Assembly (NCBI RefSeq): GCF_030014955.1
Contig: NZ_JAGRPV010000001.1
Coordinates: 7,254,001-7,318,000, forward strand
Direction: 5' to 3'
Source of the DNA: Cohnella hashimotonis
GTDB taxonomy: Bacteria > Bacillota > Bacilli > Paenibacillales > Paenibacillaceae
DNA: 64,000 nucleotides
A program made the position numbers and the translations under genes. The first letter of the stretch is position 1. Every line of letters starts with the position of its first letter. Positions 35,706 to 44,280 of this stretch are shown here, in pieces. The notes beneath the pieces are model-generated. The model was not told the origin of the DNA and searched no databases. It saw nothing but the letters and a program-made list of their open reading frames with translations.

Positions 35706-35825
35706 AGCGTTACACGTTTTTTCCGTGCAACGACGCCTCGGGAAGGCTATCTTAAGGCTTTTAAGGCCTGCCAGACGTCCCCGTCATGCCCCGCTGCGCC
35801 GTGCGCAGGCCCCACTCGCCGCCTT

Positions 35826-36656
35826 TCAAGCCTCCTGCAGCCACTGCTTCAGATCGCCCGTCGTGCGCAGGATGTCCTGCCGCTGCGCTTCGCCCGAGAT
35901 CTCGCGCTCGATGATGTACTCGCCTGCGAAGCCGATCTCCTTCAGCTTGCGCACGAACGCGGGGAAGTTCACCTTGCCCGTGCCCGCGCGGACTTCCTCG
36001 CCCAGGTCGTCGCCGTTCGTCGGGTACAGCCCGTCCTTCACGTGGATGTTGCGCACGTATGGGCCGATCGTGTCGAGTGCGTCGATCGGATTGCCCTTGC
36101 CGTACAAGATGAGGTTGGCCGGGTCGAGGTTGATGCCGAGGTTGGACGTGCCGACCCGCTGGATCGTGCGCAGCAGTACGACCGGCGTCTCCTGCCCCGT
36201 CTCGAACCAGAAGCCGATCCCCTTGCTCTCGCAGTACGCGGCGACCTCGCGAACGGCTTCGACGACCGCCGGGTACGCGGGATCCGTCATATTTTCCGGG
36301 ATAAATCCCACATGCGTGATGATCGCGGGTGCGCCGATCCATGACGCGAAGTCCGCCCAACCCTTCAGCGCCTTCACCCGCTCCTCGCGGTAAGCTTCGG
36401 GCACGAGGCCCAGCGTAAGCGGACCCTGCGTGAAGTTCCACTCCGCCGGTCCCGGCACGCCCGCCCATACCGCGCAGATGCGAACGCCCGCCTCGCCTGC
36501 TTCCTTGACGACCCGCTCGGCCACTTCCCGCGTACAGTAATCCATGTTCCACGAATTCAATTGGCATACGTTAAATCCGTAATCGCTGACGACCTTAAAC
36601 ATATTGTCCTGCGTGCTCGTATCGATAGTATGAATAACGCCGATATCCAAGTCCAA
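35826..36656 (-). CDS. Sugar phosphate isomerase/epimerase family protein (AP-endonuclease-2 TIM barrel)
   Basis: The 276-residue protein fits the xylose-isomerase-like TIM barrel. Metal-site-type acidic residues occur in FWFETGQETP, GINLDPANLILYG, NIHVKDGLYP and YIIEREISG. No ATG is available near the start: TTG at 36656 is 3 bases after GGAGGG, and an in-frame TTG at 36650 has better spacing. Family members isomerise or epimerise sugars or inositol derivatives. It is divergent from an AraC-type regulator that may control it. Exact substrate is unknown. Confidence 0.88.
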   Translation of the reverse strand: MDLDIGVIHTIDTSTQDNMFKVVSDYGFNVCQLNSWNMDYCTREVAERVVKEAGEAGVRICAVWAGVPGPAEWNFTQGPLTLGLVPEAYREERVKALKGWADFASWIGAPAIITHVGFIPENMTDPAYPAVVEAVREVAAYCESKGIGFWFETGQETPVVLLRTIQRVGTSNLGINLDPANLILYGKGNPIDALDTIGPYVRNIHVKDGLYPTNGDDLGEEVRAGTGKVNFPAFVRKLKEIGFAGEYIIEREISGEAQRQDILRTTGDLKQWLQEA

Positions 36657-36769
36657 TACCCTCCTCGTGTCCCCAAGACGGGGCCGACGCCCGCCATTGG
36701 CTATGTAAGCTAGCTAGCCTCATCATAGCCCCTTTCGCTGCGGCATGATTTAGAAAATTTGTCGGTAAT

Positions 36770-36811
36770 TTTATACTTCCTTTTGCATAATCGAACGGAA
36801 AGTTTATACTT
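36770..36811. promoter_or_regulatory. Direct repeats and promoter in the isomerase/AraC divergent region
   Basis: TTTATACTT occurs at 36770-36778 and again at 36803-36811, 33 bp apart (about three helical turns), in the same orientation. The second copy forms the -10 (TATACT, 36805-36810) of a promoter with TTGCAT at 36783-36788 and a 16-bp spacer, facing the AraC gene. Direct repeats on one helix face are typical of AraC-family binding. Confidence 0.5.
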
Positions 36812-36832
36812 TAAGGCGGAGGGGACAAACGG

Positions 36833-37714
36833 ATGGATTTTATCAAGCATCGGCTGCGCGAACAGCTGGTCGTGAATGACATTTACACCTGCTATTACTT
36901 CGAGCAGTCCAATCGCGAGCAGTATGTCGCGGAGAGTCATGATTTCTGGGAGATCGTCTACGTGGACAAGGGCGAGGTTAACGCGAATACGGGATCGGGG
37001 TATTATCGGCTGAACCAAGGCAACATTCTCGTGCACAGTCCGAACGAATTCCATCAACTGGAGAGCACTGGCAGCAAGGCGCCCAATCTGTTTATCGTCA
37101 CCTTCCGCTGCGACAACGAAGCCATGGCCTTTTTCGAAGAAAACAAGCTGTTCCGCATCGGACAAGCCGAGCATGCGGCGCTCGCGAGACTGATGAAGGA
37201 GGGACTGGATGCCTTTGGCCTGAACCAGTACCCGATCGTCCCCCGGCCGGAAGCCGCGTTCGCCGCGGAGCAGCTGTTCAAACTCTATCTGGAGCAGCTG
37301 CTGATCCTCATCATCCGCAATGCGCGGCCTGCCAGGCAGCAGGAGGAGCAGCTCATGTCCACCACCGCCGAGAATCAGAGCGCGCACATGGGCAAGCGCA
37401 TCATCGCTTTTCTCGAGCAGAATCTGTCCGGCAAAATTACGCTGGACGGTCTGTCCGCACAGTTCAACATGAGCCGCACGCAGCTGAACATCCTGTTCAA
37501 GCGCACGGTCGGCACGGGCATCATCGCGTATCTCAACCGGCTGAGGATCGAACGCGCCAAAAGCTATATTCGCGAGGAAGTCTATAACTTAACCGAGATC
37601 TCGAACCTGCTCGGGTACAGCAGCGTCCATTACTTTTCGCGTCACTTCAAGCAATCCGTCGGCATGACGCCTTCCGAATACGCCAGGACCATTAAAGCGA
37701 GAAACGAACGCTGA
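36833..37714 (+). CDS. AraC-family transcriptional regulator with cupin sensor domain
   Basis: The 293-residue protein has an N-terminal cupin (HDFWEIVYVDKGEVNANTGSGYYRLNQGNILVHSPNEFHQL) and a C-terminal double helix-turn-helix of about 100 residues (ISNLLGYSSVHYFSRHFKQSVGMTPSEYART). GGAGGGG precedes the ATG. Such regulators usually bind a sugar in the cupin and activate adjacent catabolic genes. The divergent isomerase/epimerase is the obvious candidate target. Confidence 0.92.
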   Translation: MDFIKHRLREQLVVNDIYTCYYFEQSNREQYVAESHDFWEIVYVDKGEVNANTGSGYYRLNQGNILVHSPNEFHQLESTGSKAPNLFIVTFRCDNEAMAFFEENKLFRIGQAEHAALARLMKEGLDAFGLNQYPIVPRPEAAFAAEQLFKLYLEQLLILIIRNARPARQQEEQLMSTTAENQSAHMGKRIIAFLEQNLSGKITLDGLSAQFNMSRTQLNILFKRTVGTGIIAYLNRLRIERAKSYIREEVYNLTEISNLLGYSSVHYFSRHFKQSVGMTPSEYARTIKARNER

Positions 37715-37729
37715 GCGGCACGAGCCGCA

Positions 37730-39484
37730 TCAGAGCTTGAACTTGGCGACCGCTTCTTCCAATACGACGCCCCGCCGCTTAAGATGCTCCGTCGTATCGG
37801 CGATCCGTCTCGCCGCCTCGAGCTGATCGCCCGACATCCGCTGTATGGAGATTGTGCTGTCCGCGCTGACCGCCGATATCTGCGACATCTGCTCGACCGA
37901 CGCGGCGACCTCCTCGGAGCCGGCAAGCACCTGCTCCGCTGCAGCCGAGATCTCCTGGATATGGCCGTTCACGAATACGAACCGGTCTACCGTATCGTCG
38001 AATAGCGACGCCACTTCGCCGGACAGCTCCACGCCCTTCGCCATCTCCTGCGCTTCCTCCGCCATCCGCTCCCCGATCTGCGCCGACTCGCGGCGGATCT
38101 GCTCGAGCAGCGAGGTCACCTGTGTCGCGGACATCGCGGCCGCCTCCGCAAGCTTGCGGATCTCGCCGGCCACGACGCCGAACCCGGCCCCATGCTCTCC
38201 CGCCCGCACCGCCTCGATCGACGCATTCAGCGCGAGAATCTTGGTCCGATCCGCATTGCTCACGATCGACTGGAGGACCGGCTTGATTTCCTGCATGTAT
38301 TCGTTCAGCACCTGAACCGAGCCCGTCGTCTGCTCGGCGACGCCGGACATTGAGCCGACCTGTTCCTTGAGCCAGCGGATGGCGCTTCTGCCGTGCTCCG
38401 CCGTCGCCAGGGCGTCCGTGGAAGCCGCGGCGACGCTCGCCGACGCTTCGGCGACGCGCTGGATGGCCAGCGAAATCTCCTCCATCGACTTCGCGCTCTC
38501 CTCCGCCCCCGTGCGTTGATGTCTCGCACCGTCGGCCAACTGCGCGATCGATTGCTCAAGCTCCACGTTTAACGTAACCACACGATTGGCTTCGGCACCG
38601 AATTGGTCGGTCGAACGCACGAGTTCCTCCGTCGTCGCCGTCACGTCGCGCAGCACGCTGCCGAGCGTGACGCCCAGTCTCTCGGCCATTTTCGCCATCG
38701 CTGCGTACGCTTGCCCGATCTCGTCCCTCGACCGCACGCGCCGGGCGCCAAGCTGCCGCTGCGCCTCCGCCAGATCGCCGACGGCCATCGCCTCCGCTCC
38801 GCGCACGATCGTGCCGAGCGGCCGAAGCGCCCGGGACATGAACCAGGCAATTAGCAAAAAGACGACCAGCGTAAGCGCACCCATCAGGATGAAGACAGAC
38901 GTGCTCTTGTCCAGAACCTGGCGATAAATCGAATTGGACACGGATACGTCCGTGTCGATGCCGATGGCTCCGATTACCTGGCCCGACGAACCCCGCAGCG
39001 GCGCGTAAGCCGAGATATAATCGCCATACGTGGGGTTATGAAGAATGCCGGTCTTGGCCGTATGGCCCGCCAGCACATTGTCGATCGCTTCCTTCGGCAT
39101 GTCGGTGACCTCGCCGATCGGAGACGCCGTCTCTTCGTCCTTGGGCTGGCCGTCGATTAGAATGACCGGCTGTCCCAGCTCGTCGATTTTTACCGTGTAC
39201 ACATACAGCGCGCCGATTTTCAGCCTGTAGCTGTTCAGCGCTTCGCGCAGACGCCAGTAAAGATCGTTCTCCTGCGCATCCTTGATATAAGTCTCGTAGG
39301 AGGCCATATCGAATTGCCCCGCATACGCCTCGGCGACGTGCATGCCGAAGCTGCCGATCGCTTCCTCGCTGGCTTGCTTGGTGTTCCGTACTTGCAAATA
39401 GATCAACGCGGAAGACAACAGGACGAGGATCGTCAATATCATGACCGACAGCTTGAATACGAGGCGGCTCCTAAATCTAAACAT
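37730..39484 (-). CDS. Methyl-accepting chemotaxis protein
   Basis: The 584-residue receptor has a transmembrane helix at about 12-30 and a short extracellular Cache-like sensor domain (LRGSSGQVIGAIGIDTDVSV near the end). A second helix lies at about 197-220 (VFILMGALTLVVFLLIAWFM), then a HAMP domain and a long signalling coil. The conserved hairpin tip reads LALNASIEAVRAGEHGAGFG and continues VVAGEIRKLAE, which contacts CheA/CheW. No CheR-tethering pentapeptide is visible at the C-terminus (VAKFKL). AAGGAG lies about 12 bp before the ATG. No other chemotaxis gene is nearby. Confidence 0.95.
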   Translation of the reverse strand: MFRFRSRLVFKLSVMILTILVLLSSALIYLQVRNTKQASEEAIGSFGMHVAEAYAGQFDMASYETYIKDAQENDLYWRLREALNSYRLKIGALYVYTVKIDELGQPVILIDGQPKDEETASPIGEVTDMPKEAIDNVLAGHTAKTGILHNPTYGDYISAYAPLRGSSGQVIGAIGIDTDVSVSNSIYRQVLDKSTSVFILMGALTLVVFLLIAWFMSRALRPLGTIVRGAEAMAVGDLAEAQRQLGARRVRSRDEIGQAYAAMAKMAERLGVTLGSVLRDVTATTEELVRSTDQFGAEANRVVTLNVELEQSIAQLADGARHQRTGAEESAKSMEEISLAIQRVAEASASVAAASTDALATAEHGRSAIRWLKEQVGSMSGVAEQTTGSVQVLNEYMQEIKPVLQSIVSNADRTKILALNASIEAVRAGEHGAGFGVVAGEIRKLAEAAAMSATQVTSLLEQIRRESAQIGERMAEEAQEMAKGVELSGEVASLFDDTVDRFVFVNGHIQEISAAAEQVLAGSEEVAASVEQMSQISAVSADSTISIQRMSGDQLEAARRIADTTEHLKRRGVVLEEAVAKFKL

Positions 39485-39581
39485 GCGGATCCATGCTCCT
39501 TCATGTGGTTTGCGACAAGTTTCCCCATTTTTCTTGAGGGCTCGACATTATCAATTCGATTATTGCTGCGACTTATCCTTC

Positions 39582-39848
39582 TTAAAAGAAGGCGCTTACG
39601 GCTAAATAAAGACTTAACGCGGCGAGCGCGCAGAAAACGATCAATAGTTGCCGATTGCTCCGAAGCCGGGAGCCCCACGCGCCAAAGAAAATGGCCGCGG
39701 CCAGCTTGGCCCAGCCGTCGTATAGCGATTCGTCCGCGAAAAACGAGCTGCTAAAAAAAATCGATGCAAGCAAGGCCGCCGGAGCCAAGATTCTAAACCA
39801 TAGCGGTTGTCTGAGATAAAAACGGTAAATAAACTTCAGCCTTCGCAT
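39582..39848 (-). CDS. Small hydrophobic membrane protein, 88 residues
   Basis: The ATG at 39848 follows AAAGGGG by about 10 bases. The protein has a basic aromatic N-terminus (MRRLKFIYRFYLRQPLWF), a transmembrane helix (ILAPAALLASIFFSS), an amphipathic middle and a C-terminal hydrophobic helix (LLIVFCALAALSLYLAVSAFF). I do not recognise the family. Composition and start site support a real gene. The stop codon lies in a small CCTTCTT/AAGAAGG hairpin. Confidence 0.65.
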   Translation of the reverse strand: MRRLKFIYRFYLRQPLWFRILAPAALLASIFFSSSFFADESLYDGWAKLAAAIFFGAWGSRLRSNRQLLIVFCALAALSLYLAVSAFF

Positions 39849-39966
39849 GATGTCGCTTGCCCCTTTCTCATAAAACCTTACTAATAGCATATCGGCGCCT
39901 TGCCGCCGCGAATGAACGGCAAGAGCCAAAGGTGCGCCGGCGTACAAAAAAGATTCGGGACTTTAG

Positions 39967-40527
39967 CAGCCAGGGAGGAAACTTCGTCCGTCTCCGATCC
40001 CCCTCAACAAGCTGCTTGACCAGTTGCTCGACATCGCACACCCTGAAGGCGACGCGTTCGAGCTGCATCCCGCGCCGTACAACCTGTCTGAGCTGATGCG
40101 GAAGCTTGCGGCCGAGTACATGCTGTTCCTCGACGGCAAAAGCTTCGACATGAAGGCGGACATTCCCGACGATGACGTCGTCACCGTAATCGTTGCCCGG
40201 CTCGTCGAGCGTGCGCTGCGCAACTTGCCGGATAGTGCTTGAGGTACGGAGTAGAAGGACCTTTCGTGTGGATCGGACTCGCTGAGGAAGATGCGGGGGT
40301 GCGAATTACCGTCGCCGACCTGGACGGCGGGATTGCGTCAGAGGAATCGCGAGCGCGCCTTCAACCGATTCTAACGCGCCGAGGGCGGGCGGAAGTGCGA
40401 CGGTCTCGGCATCGGACTATCGGTAGTGAGAGAAATTGCCGAGTCGCACGCCGGGCAGTGCGCGTCTGCTCTGCGAGAGGGAGAGACGGTTTTCGGGATC
40501 AGACTGCCGGAGCACGACAGCGCATAG
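39967..40527 (+). pseudogene. Decayed sensor histidine kinase (C-terminal remnant, frameshifted)
   Basis: Three consecutive frames reconstruct the C-terminal half of a histidine kinase. From 39967 the frame reads LNKLLDQLLDIAHPEGDAF and YNLSELMRKLAAEY, ending RALRNLPDSA at 40242 (a degraded N-box, RNLLDNA in active kinases). A shifted frame continues RYGVEGPFVWIGLAEED and VRITVADLDGGIASEE. A third gives GLGIGLSVVREIAESHAGQ and VFGIRLPEHDSA, stopping at 40525-40527. The sensor region, the His box and a start codon are missing. At least two frameshifts make this a dead gene. No response regulator remains beside it. Confidence 0.85.
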
Positions 40528-41019
40528 CCTCCCGCCTGCAGCGCGCTTCTTTTTTGCTCGGGACCCGATTTAATGGTCAGAAGGCAGTTAATCCGTTGCC
40601 GGAGAGGGTACCCGGTACGAATAGTTGTTGAAAAGCATTTAATATGGTCGCCGGGGGTTCCCGGGAGCAAATTTTCCGGAAAATAGCTGCCTTCCAGCAA
40701 CTATCGGACGGCAACACGCAGTTCCGCCTAAAATAGCTGCCTTTTAGCAACTGTGGGTCGCCGGCTGTAAATCCGCCACGCTATCGCTCCGTTAATCGCC
40801 GATCGTAACCGCCATTTGTCGCGAACAACCGCCCCGCCTCCCCACCGCCAATCGCCAACACCAATCATAATCGCCCATTTGCCGCGTACAACCGCTGCCC
40901 ACCGCCAACCTCCAATCGCGCATTTATCAACAGCCAATTTGCCGCGCCCACCAACCATTTAACGCATTGCATTTGAGGTTCGGGCGGGCCAACCGCCCGG
41001 AACTTGGCGTTCGCCTGCG
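40528..41019. repeat. Repeat-rich intergenic region, no gene
   Basis: The 492-bp gap separates convergent ends of the kinase remnant and the chromate transporter gene. AAATAGCTGCCTTYYAGCAACT occurs at 40681-40702 and 40731-40752, exactly 50 bp apart. A diverged inverted copy (TAGTTGTTGAAAAGCA) lies at 40622-40637. Farther on, a C-rich tract contains CCA(A)TTTGYCGCG at about 40812, 40875 and 40934 within loosely repeated 60-bp blocks. I see no reading frame with a ribosome binding site. Confidence 0.8.
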
Positions 41020-42246
41020 TTAAACGGGCAGCAGCCCCAGCAGCATGCCGCCTGCGGCGCCGGCCAGAACGACAGCCCACGGCGGCAGCTTCCAATAGGC
41101 CAGCAACAGGAACAGAAGGAGCGCCAGCGCGGCGTCCGCAGGCCTCGCCACGGCCGTCGTCCACAGCGGGTCGTACAGCGCCGCCAGCAGGATGCCGACG
41201 ACTGCCGCGTTGATCCCCGCTAACGCGCCGCGAATGCTTGGACTGCCCCGCAGCGCGTTCCAGAACGGCAGCGCGCCGACGACGAGCAGAAAGGCGGGCA
41301 GGAAGATGCCGACTATGGCGATCGCCGCGCCTGCGATGCCACCCGCCATCGTCCCCAGGTAGGCGGCAAAAGTAAACAGCGGCCCGGGCACCGCCTGCGC
41401 CGCGCCGTAGCCTGCCGAAAAGTCGGCCAGGCTCACCCAGCCCGCAGGCACGACGACGCGCTCAAGCAGCGGGAGCACGACATGCCCGCCGCCGAAAACC
41501 AACGCGCCCGACCGGTAGAAGCCGTCGAACATCGCCAGCCAGCGGGCGGCATCGCCGAAGCTTCGGAGCAGCGGCAGGCCCGCCAACAGAATCGCGAAAA
41601 GCGCGAGGCAGACGACGGCGCCGATGCGTCCGACCGGGACGCGCAGGCCGGGCGCCTCCTCCCGCGCCCCTTCCTGGCGATAAATCCGCCATCCGACAAG
41701 CCCCGCCGCAACGATAACAAGCGCCTGGGTATAGACAGACTGCCATAGCAAGACGCCGGCTGCCGCCAGAACCGCGACCGTCGCTCGGCCCCGGTCCGGC
41801 GCGAGCTGCCGCTTCATCCCCGTCACCGCTTGGGCCACGATCGCGACCGCGACGAGCTGGAGTCCGTGAATCCATCCCGCGCTTCCGATGTCGTACCCCC
41901 GGACGAAATAGGCAAACAAGACGAGCGCGACAACGGATGGGAGGGTAAAACCCAGCCAAGCTGCGAGGCCCCCTAGCAGGCCCGCGCGCGAGACGCCGAT
42001 GCCGATGCCGACCTGGCTGCTGGCCGGACCCGGCAGAAGCTGGCACAGCGCCACGAGATCGGCATAGCTCCGCTCGTCCATCCATTTTCTCCGACGCACG
42101 TATTCATCGTGAAAGTAACCTAAATGGGCGATCGGTCCTCCGAAGGAGGTCAGGCCCAGCTTTGTCGATACGGCCAGCACTTCCAGCAGCGCGCCGAGCC
42201 TCCCTTTTCCATGCGTACGACTGTCCTCTTGGCGATTCGGTATCAT
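41020..42246 (-). CDS. chrA: Chromate transporter, two-domain (long-chain CHR) type
   Basis: The ATG at 42246 has AAGGAG 11 bp upstream and gives 408 residues, the usual size of fused two-domain ChrA. The first CHR domain shows LGLTSFGGPIAHLGYFHDEY and ALCQLLPGPASSQVG. The second shows GALVFGGGHVVLPLLERVVV, AGYGAAQAVPGPLFTFAAYLG and GIAGAAIAIVGIFLPAFLLV. About ten transmembrane helices are predicted. ChrA exports chromate in exchange for other anions; some homologues act in sulfate transport, so resistance is not proven. It stands alone and is divergent from the second sugar ABC locus. Confidence 0.93.
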   Translation of the reverse strand: MIPNRQEDSRTHGKGRLGALLEVLAVSTKLGLTSFGGPIAHLGYFHDEYVRRRKWMDERSYADLVALCQLLPGPASSQVGIGIGVSRAGLLGGLAAWLGFTLPSVVALVLFAYFVRGYDIGSAGWIHGLQLVAVAIVAQAVTGMKRQLAPDRGRATVAVLAAAGVLLWQSVYTQALVIVAAGLVGWRIYRQEGAREEAPGLRVPVGRIGAVVCLALFAILLAGLPLLRSFGDAARWLAMFDGFYRSGALVFGGGHVVLPLLERVVVPAGWVSLADFSAGYGAAQAVPGPLFTFAAYLGTMAGGIAGAAIAIVGIFLPAFLLVVGALPFWNALRGSPSIRGALAGINAAVVGILLAALYDPLWTTAVARPADAALALLLFLLLAYWKLPPWAVVLAGAAGGMLLGLLPV

Positions 42247-42416
42247 GACGTCTTTGGCTCCTTGCAGCGATTTACATTTACTTTTAGTTATAACACGCGA
42301 TTGTTGTCCCTGTGTTGCCTTCCCGATCTCCCAATCAAAACGATAGAAATCCAATCGCCGTCTCATGGATGCGCTTACCCTCGACCCTTTATGATGGATT
42401 CATAAGGGGGATGGCC

Positions 42417-43310
42417 ATGTACGCCAAGTTTTACAAACATCGTTGGCAATACCTGATGATTTTGCCGAGCGTCGTGCTGCTCTTCTTGTTCAGCTATATG
42501 CCGATGGCAGGCATTCTGGTCGCCTTCCGCGACTTTCAGATCGGGACGTCCATCTGGAGCGCGCCGTGGGTCGGGCTGGACAACTTCGCCTTCCTGCACG
42601 AGCCTCAGTTCTGGACGGTCGTGCGGAATACGCTGTACATCTCCGTGCTGAAGTTTATCTTCGGCTTCCCGGCGCCGATCCTGCTGGCGCTGCTGATCAA
42701 CGAGGTGACGCATTCCACCTTCAAGCGGTTCGTGCAGTCGGTCAGCTACCTGCCCCACTTCTTCTCCTGGATCGTCGTCGCCTACATGCTGCAGTCGTTC
42801 CTCACGCTCGACGGCGGGCTCGTCAACCAGCTGATCGGCAAGGCCGGCGGAGATCCGGTGTTCTTCCTGGGCTCGACCGAGTGGTTCCGGCCCATCGTCG
42901 TCGGCAGCGGACTGTGGAAGGAGACCGGCTGGAATACGATCCTCTATCTCGCGGCGATCACGACGATCGACCCGCAGCTGTACGAAGCGGCCAAGGTGGA
43001 GGGCGCGGGCAAGATGGCGCAGATCCGGCATATCACGATTCCCGGCATCCTGCCGACGATCTCCATCGTGCTGATTCTCAGTATCCCGAGCCTCATCAAC
43101 GTCGGGATGGATCAGATCTATCCGCTGATGAACTCGGCCAATATGGAGGTCGCGGACGTGCTCGATACGTACGTGCTGCGAAGCGGCCTGCAGCAGGGCT
43201 ACTTCGGGATGTCGACCGCAGTCGGGCTGCTTTCCTCCGTCATCGGTCTCGTGCTCGTCCTCGGGACGAATCAGCTGTCGCGCAAAATAAACGGCGAAGG
43301 ATTGTGGTGA
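42417..43310 (+). CDS. Sugar ABC transporter permease (LplB/YtePQ type), second locus
   Basis: The ATG at 42417 lies 6 bases after AAGGGGG; an ATG at 42411 abuts that site and is less likely. The 297 residues begin MYAKFYKHRWQYLMILPSVV and contain SYMPMAGILVAFRDFQ, a hallmark of the LplB subfamily. The EAA loop is LYEAAKVEGAGKMAQIRHITIPGILP at about 185. The next permease starts 4 bp downstream. This opens an operon of permeases, binding protein, sensor kinase, regulator and GH2 enzyme. Confidence 0.94.
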   Translation: MYAKFYKHRWQYLMILPSVVLLFLFSYMPMAGILVAFRDFQIGTSIWSAPWVGLDNFAFLHEPQFWTVVRNTLYISVLKFIFGFPAPILLALLINEVTHSTFKRFVQSVSYLPHFFSWIVVAYMLQSFLTLDGGLVNQLIGKAGGDPVFFLGSTEWFRPIVVGSGLWKETGWNTILYLAAITTIDPQLYEAAKVEGAGKMAQIRHITIPGILPTISIVLILSIPSLINVGMDQIYPLMNSANMEVADVLDTYVLRSGLQQGYFGMSTAVGLLSSVIGLVLVLGTNQLSRKINGEGLW

Positions 43311-43314
43311 GACG

Positions 43315-44211
43315 ATGAAAAAGAATTCCGCGGAAAAAGTTGCCTACGGATTCATCGTCGCCCTTCTGGCATTATTGTGCTTAAGCGTCGTGTACCCGTT
43401 CCTGTACATGCTGGCCATCTCGCTCAACGACGGCGCGGACGCGGCCCGGGGCGGCGTCTACATCTGGCCGCGCAGCTTCACGACGATCAACTACGAGATC
43501 GTGCTCGGCAACGAGGTCATCCGGCATTCGTACCTGATCACGATCGGCAGGACGGTGCTCGGCACGGTGCTCGGCCTGTTCGTCACGCTGCTCGCGGCGT
43601 ACGGCCTGTCGTACAGGAAGCTGCCGCTGCGTTCGACGATTCTCGCCTACGTGCTGATCACGATGCTGTTCAACGGCGGGCTCGTCCCGCTCTACATTCA
43701 GCTCAACAACCTGCACCTGCTCGACACCTTCTGGGTGTTCATTTTCCCCAGCCTCTTCTCGGCCTGGAACATGTTCGTCATGCTGAAGTTCATCCAGGGC
43801 ATCCCGGAGGCGCTCATCGAGTCCGCCGAGCTGGACGGCGCCGGCCCGCTGCGGACGCTGCTGCAGATCGTCATGCCGCTGTCGAAGCCGATGCTCGCCG
43901 CGCTGGGCCTGTTCACGGCGGTCGGGCATTGGAACGATTGGTTCTCGGGGGCGTTCTACGTGACTTCCCAGTCGCTCATCCCGGTGCAGACATTCCTGCA
44001 GCAGCTGCTGTCGGCGTCGGATCTGTCGACCGTGCTCGGCTCCAATTCGAACCAGGAAGCGCTCGCCCGCAGCGCCGAGATGCAAAATATTACGCTCATG
44101 TCGATCAAAATGGCCGTCGTCATGGTCAGCGCGCTGCCGATTCTGTGCGTCTATCCGTTCCTGCAGAAGTACTTCGTCAAGGGCGTGCTCATCGGTTCGG
44201 TCAAAGGCTAG
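43315..44211 (+). CDS. Carbohydrate ABC transporter permease (YtcP type), second locus
   Basis: The 298-residue protein pairs with the preceding LplB-type permease. It has six helices, the subfamily motif VLITMLFNGGLVPLYIQLNNL and an EAA loop ALIESAELDGAGPLRTLLQIVMPLSKP at about 180. GGTGAG precedes the ATG. The C-terminus PFLQKYFVKGVLIGSVKG is typical of YtcP-like permeases. No ATPase follows. Confidence 0.94.
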   Translation: MKKNSAEKVAYGFIVALLALLCLSVVYPFLYMLAISLNDGADAARGGVYIWPRSFTTINYEIVLGNEVIRHSYLITIGRTVLGTVLGLFVTLLAAYGLSYRKLPLRSTILAYVLITMLFNGGLVPLYIQLNNLHLLDTFWVFIFPSLFSAWNMFVMLKFIQGIPEALIESAELDGAGPLRTLLQIVMPLSKPMLAALGLFTAVGHWNDWFSGAFYVTSQSLIPVQTFLQQLLSASDLSTVLGSNSNQEALARSAEMQNITLMSIKMAVVMVSALPILCVYPFLQKYFVKGVLIGSVKG

Positions 44212-44280
44212 ACTTGTATCTCCAACCGGGTATACGCAAGATGTTCATATACCAATACCACACAGAATAGGGGAAATTCA

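Noticed and set aside
35605..36393. 262-codon plus-strand open frame across the 52-bp repeats
   Set aside because: It starts inside a repeat whose period is not a multiple of three and runs antisense through the isomerase gene.
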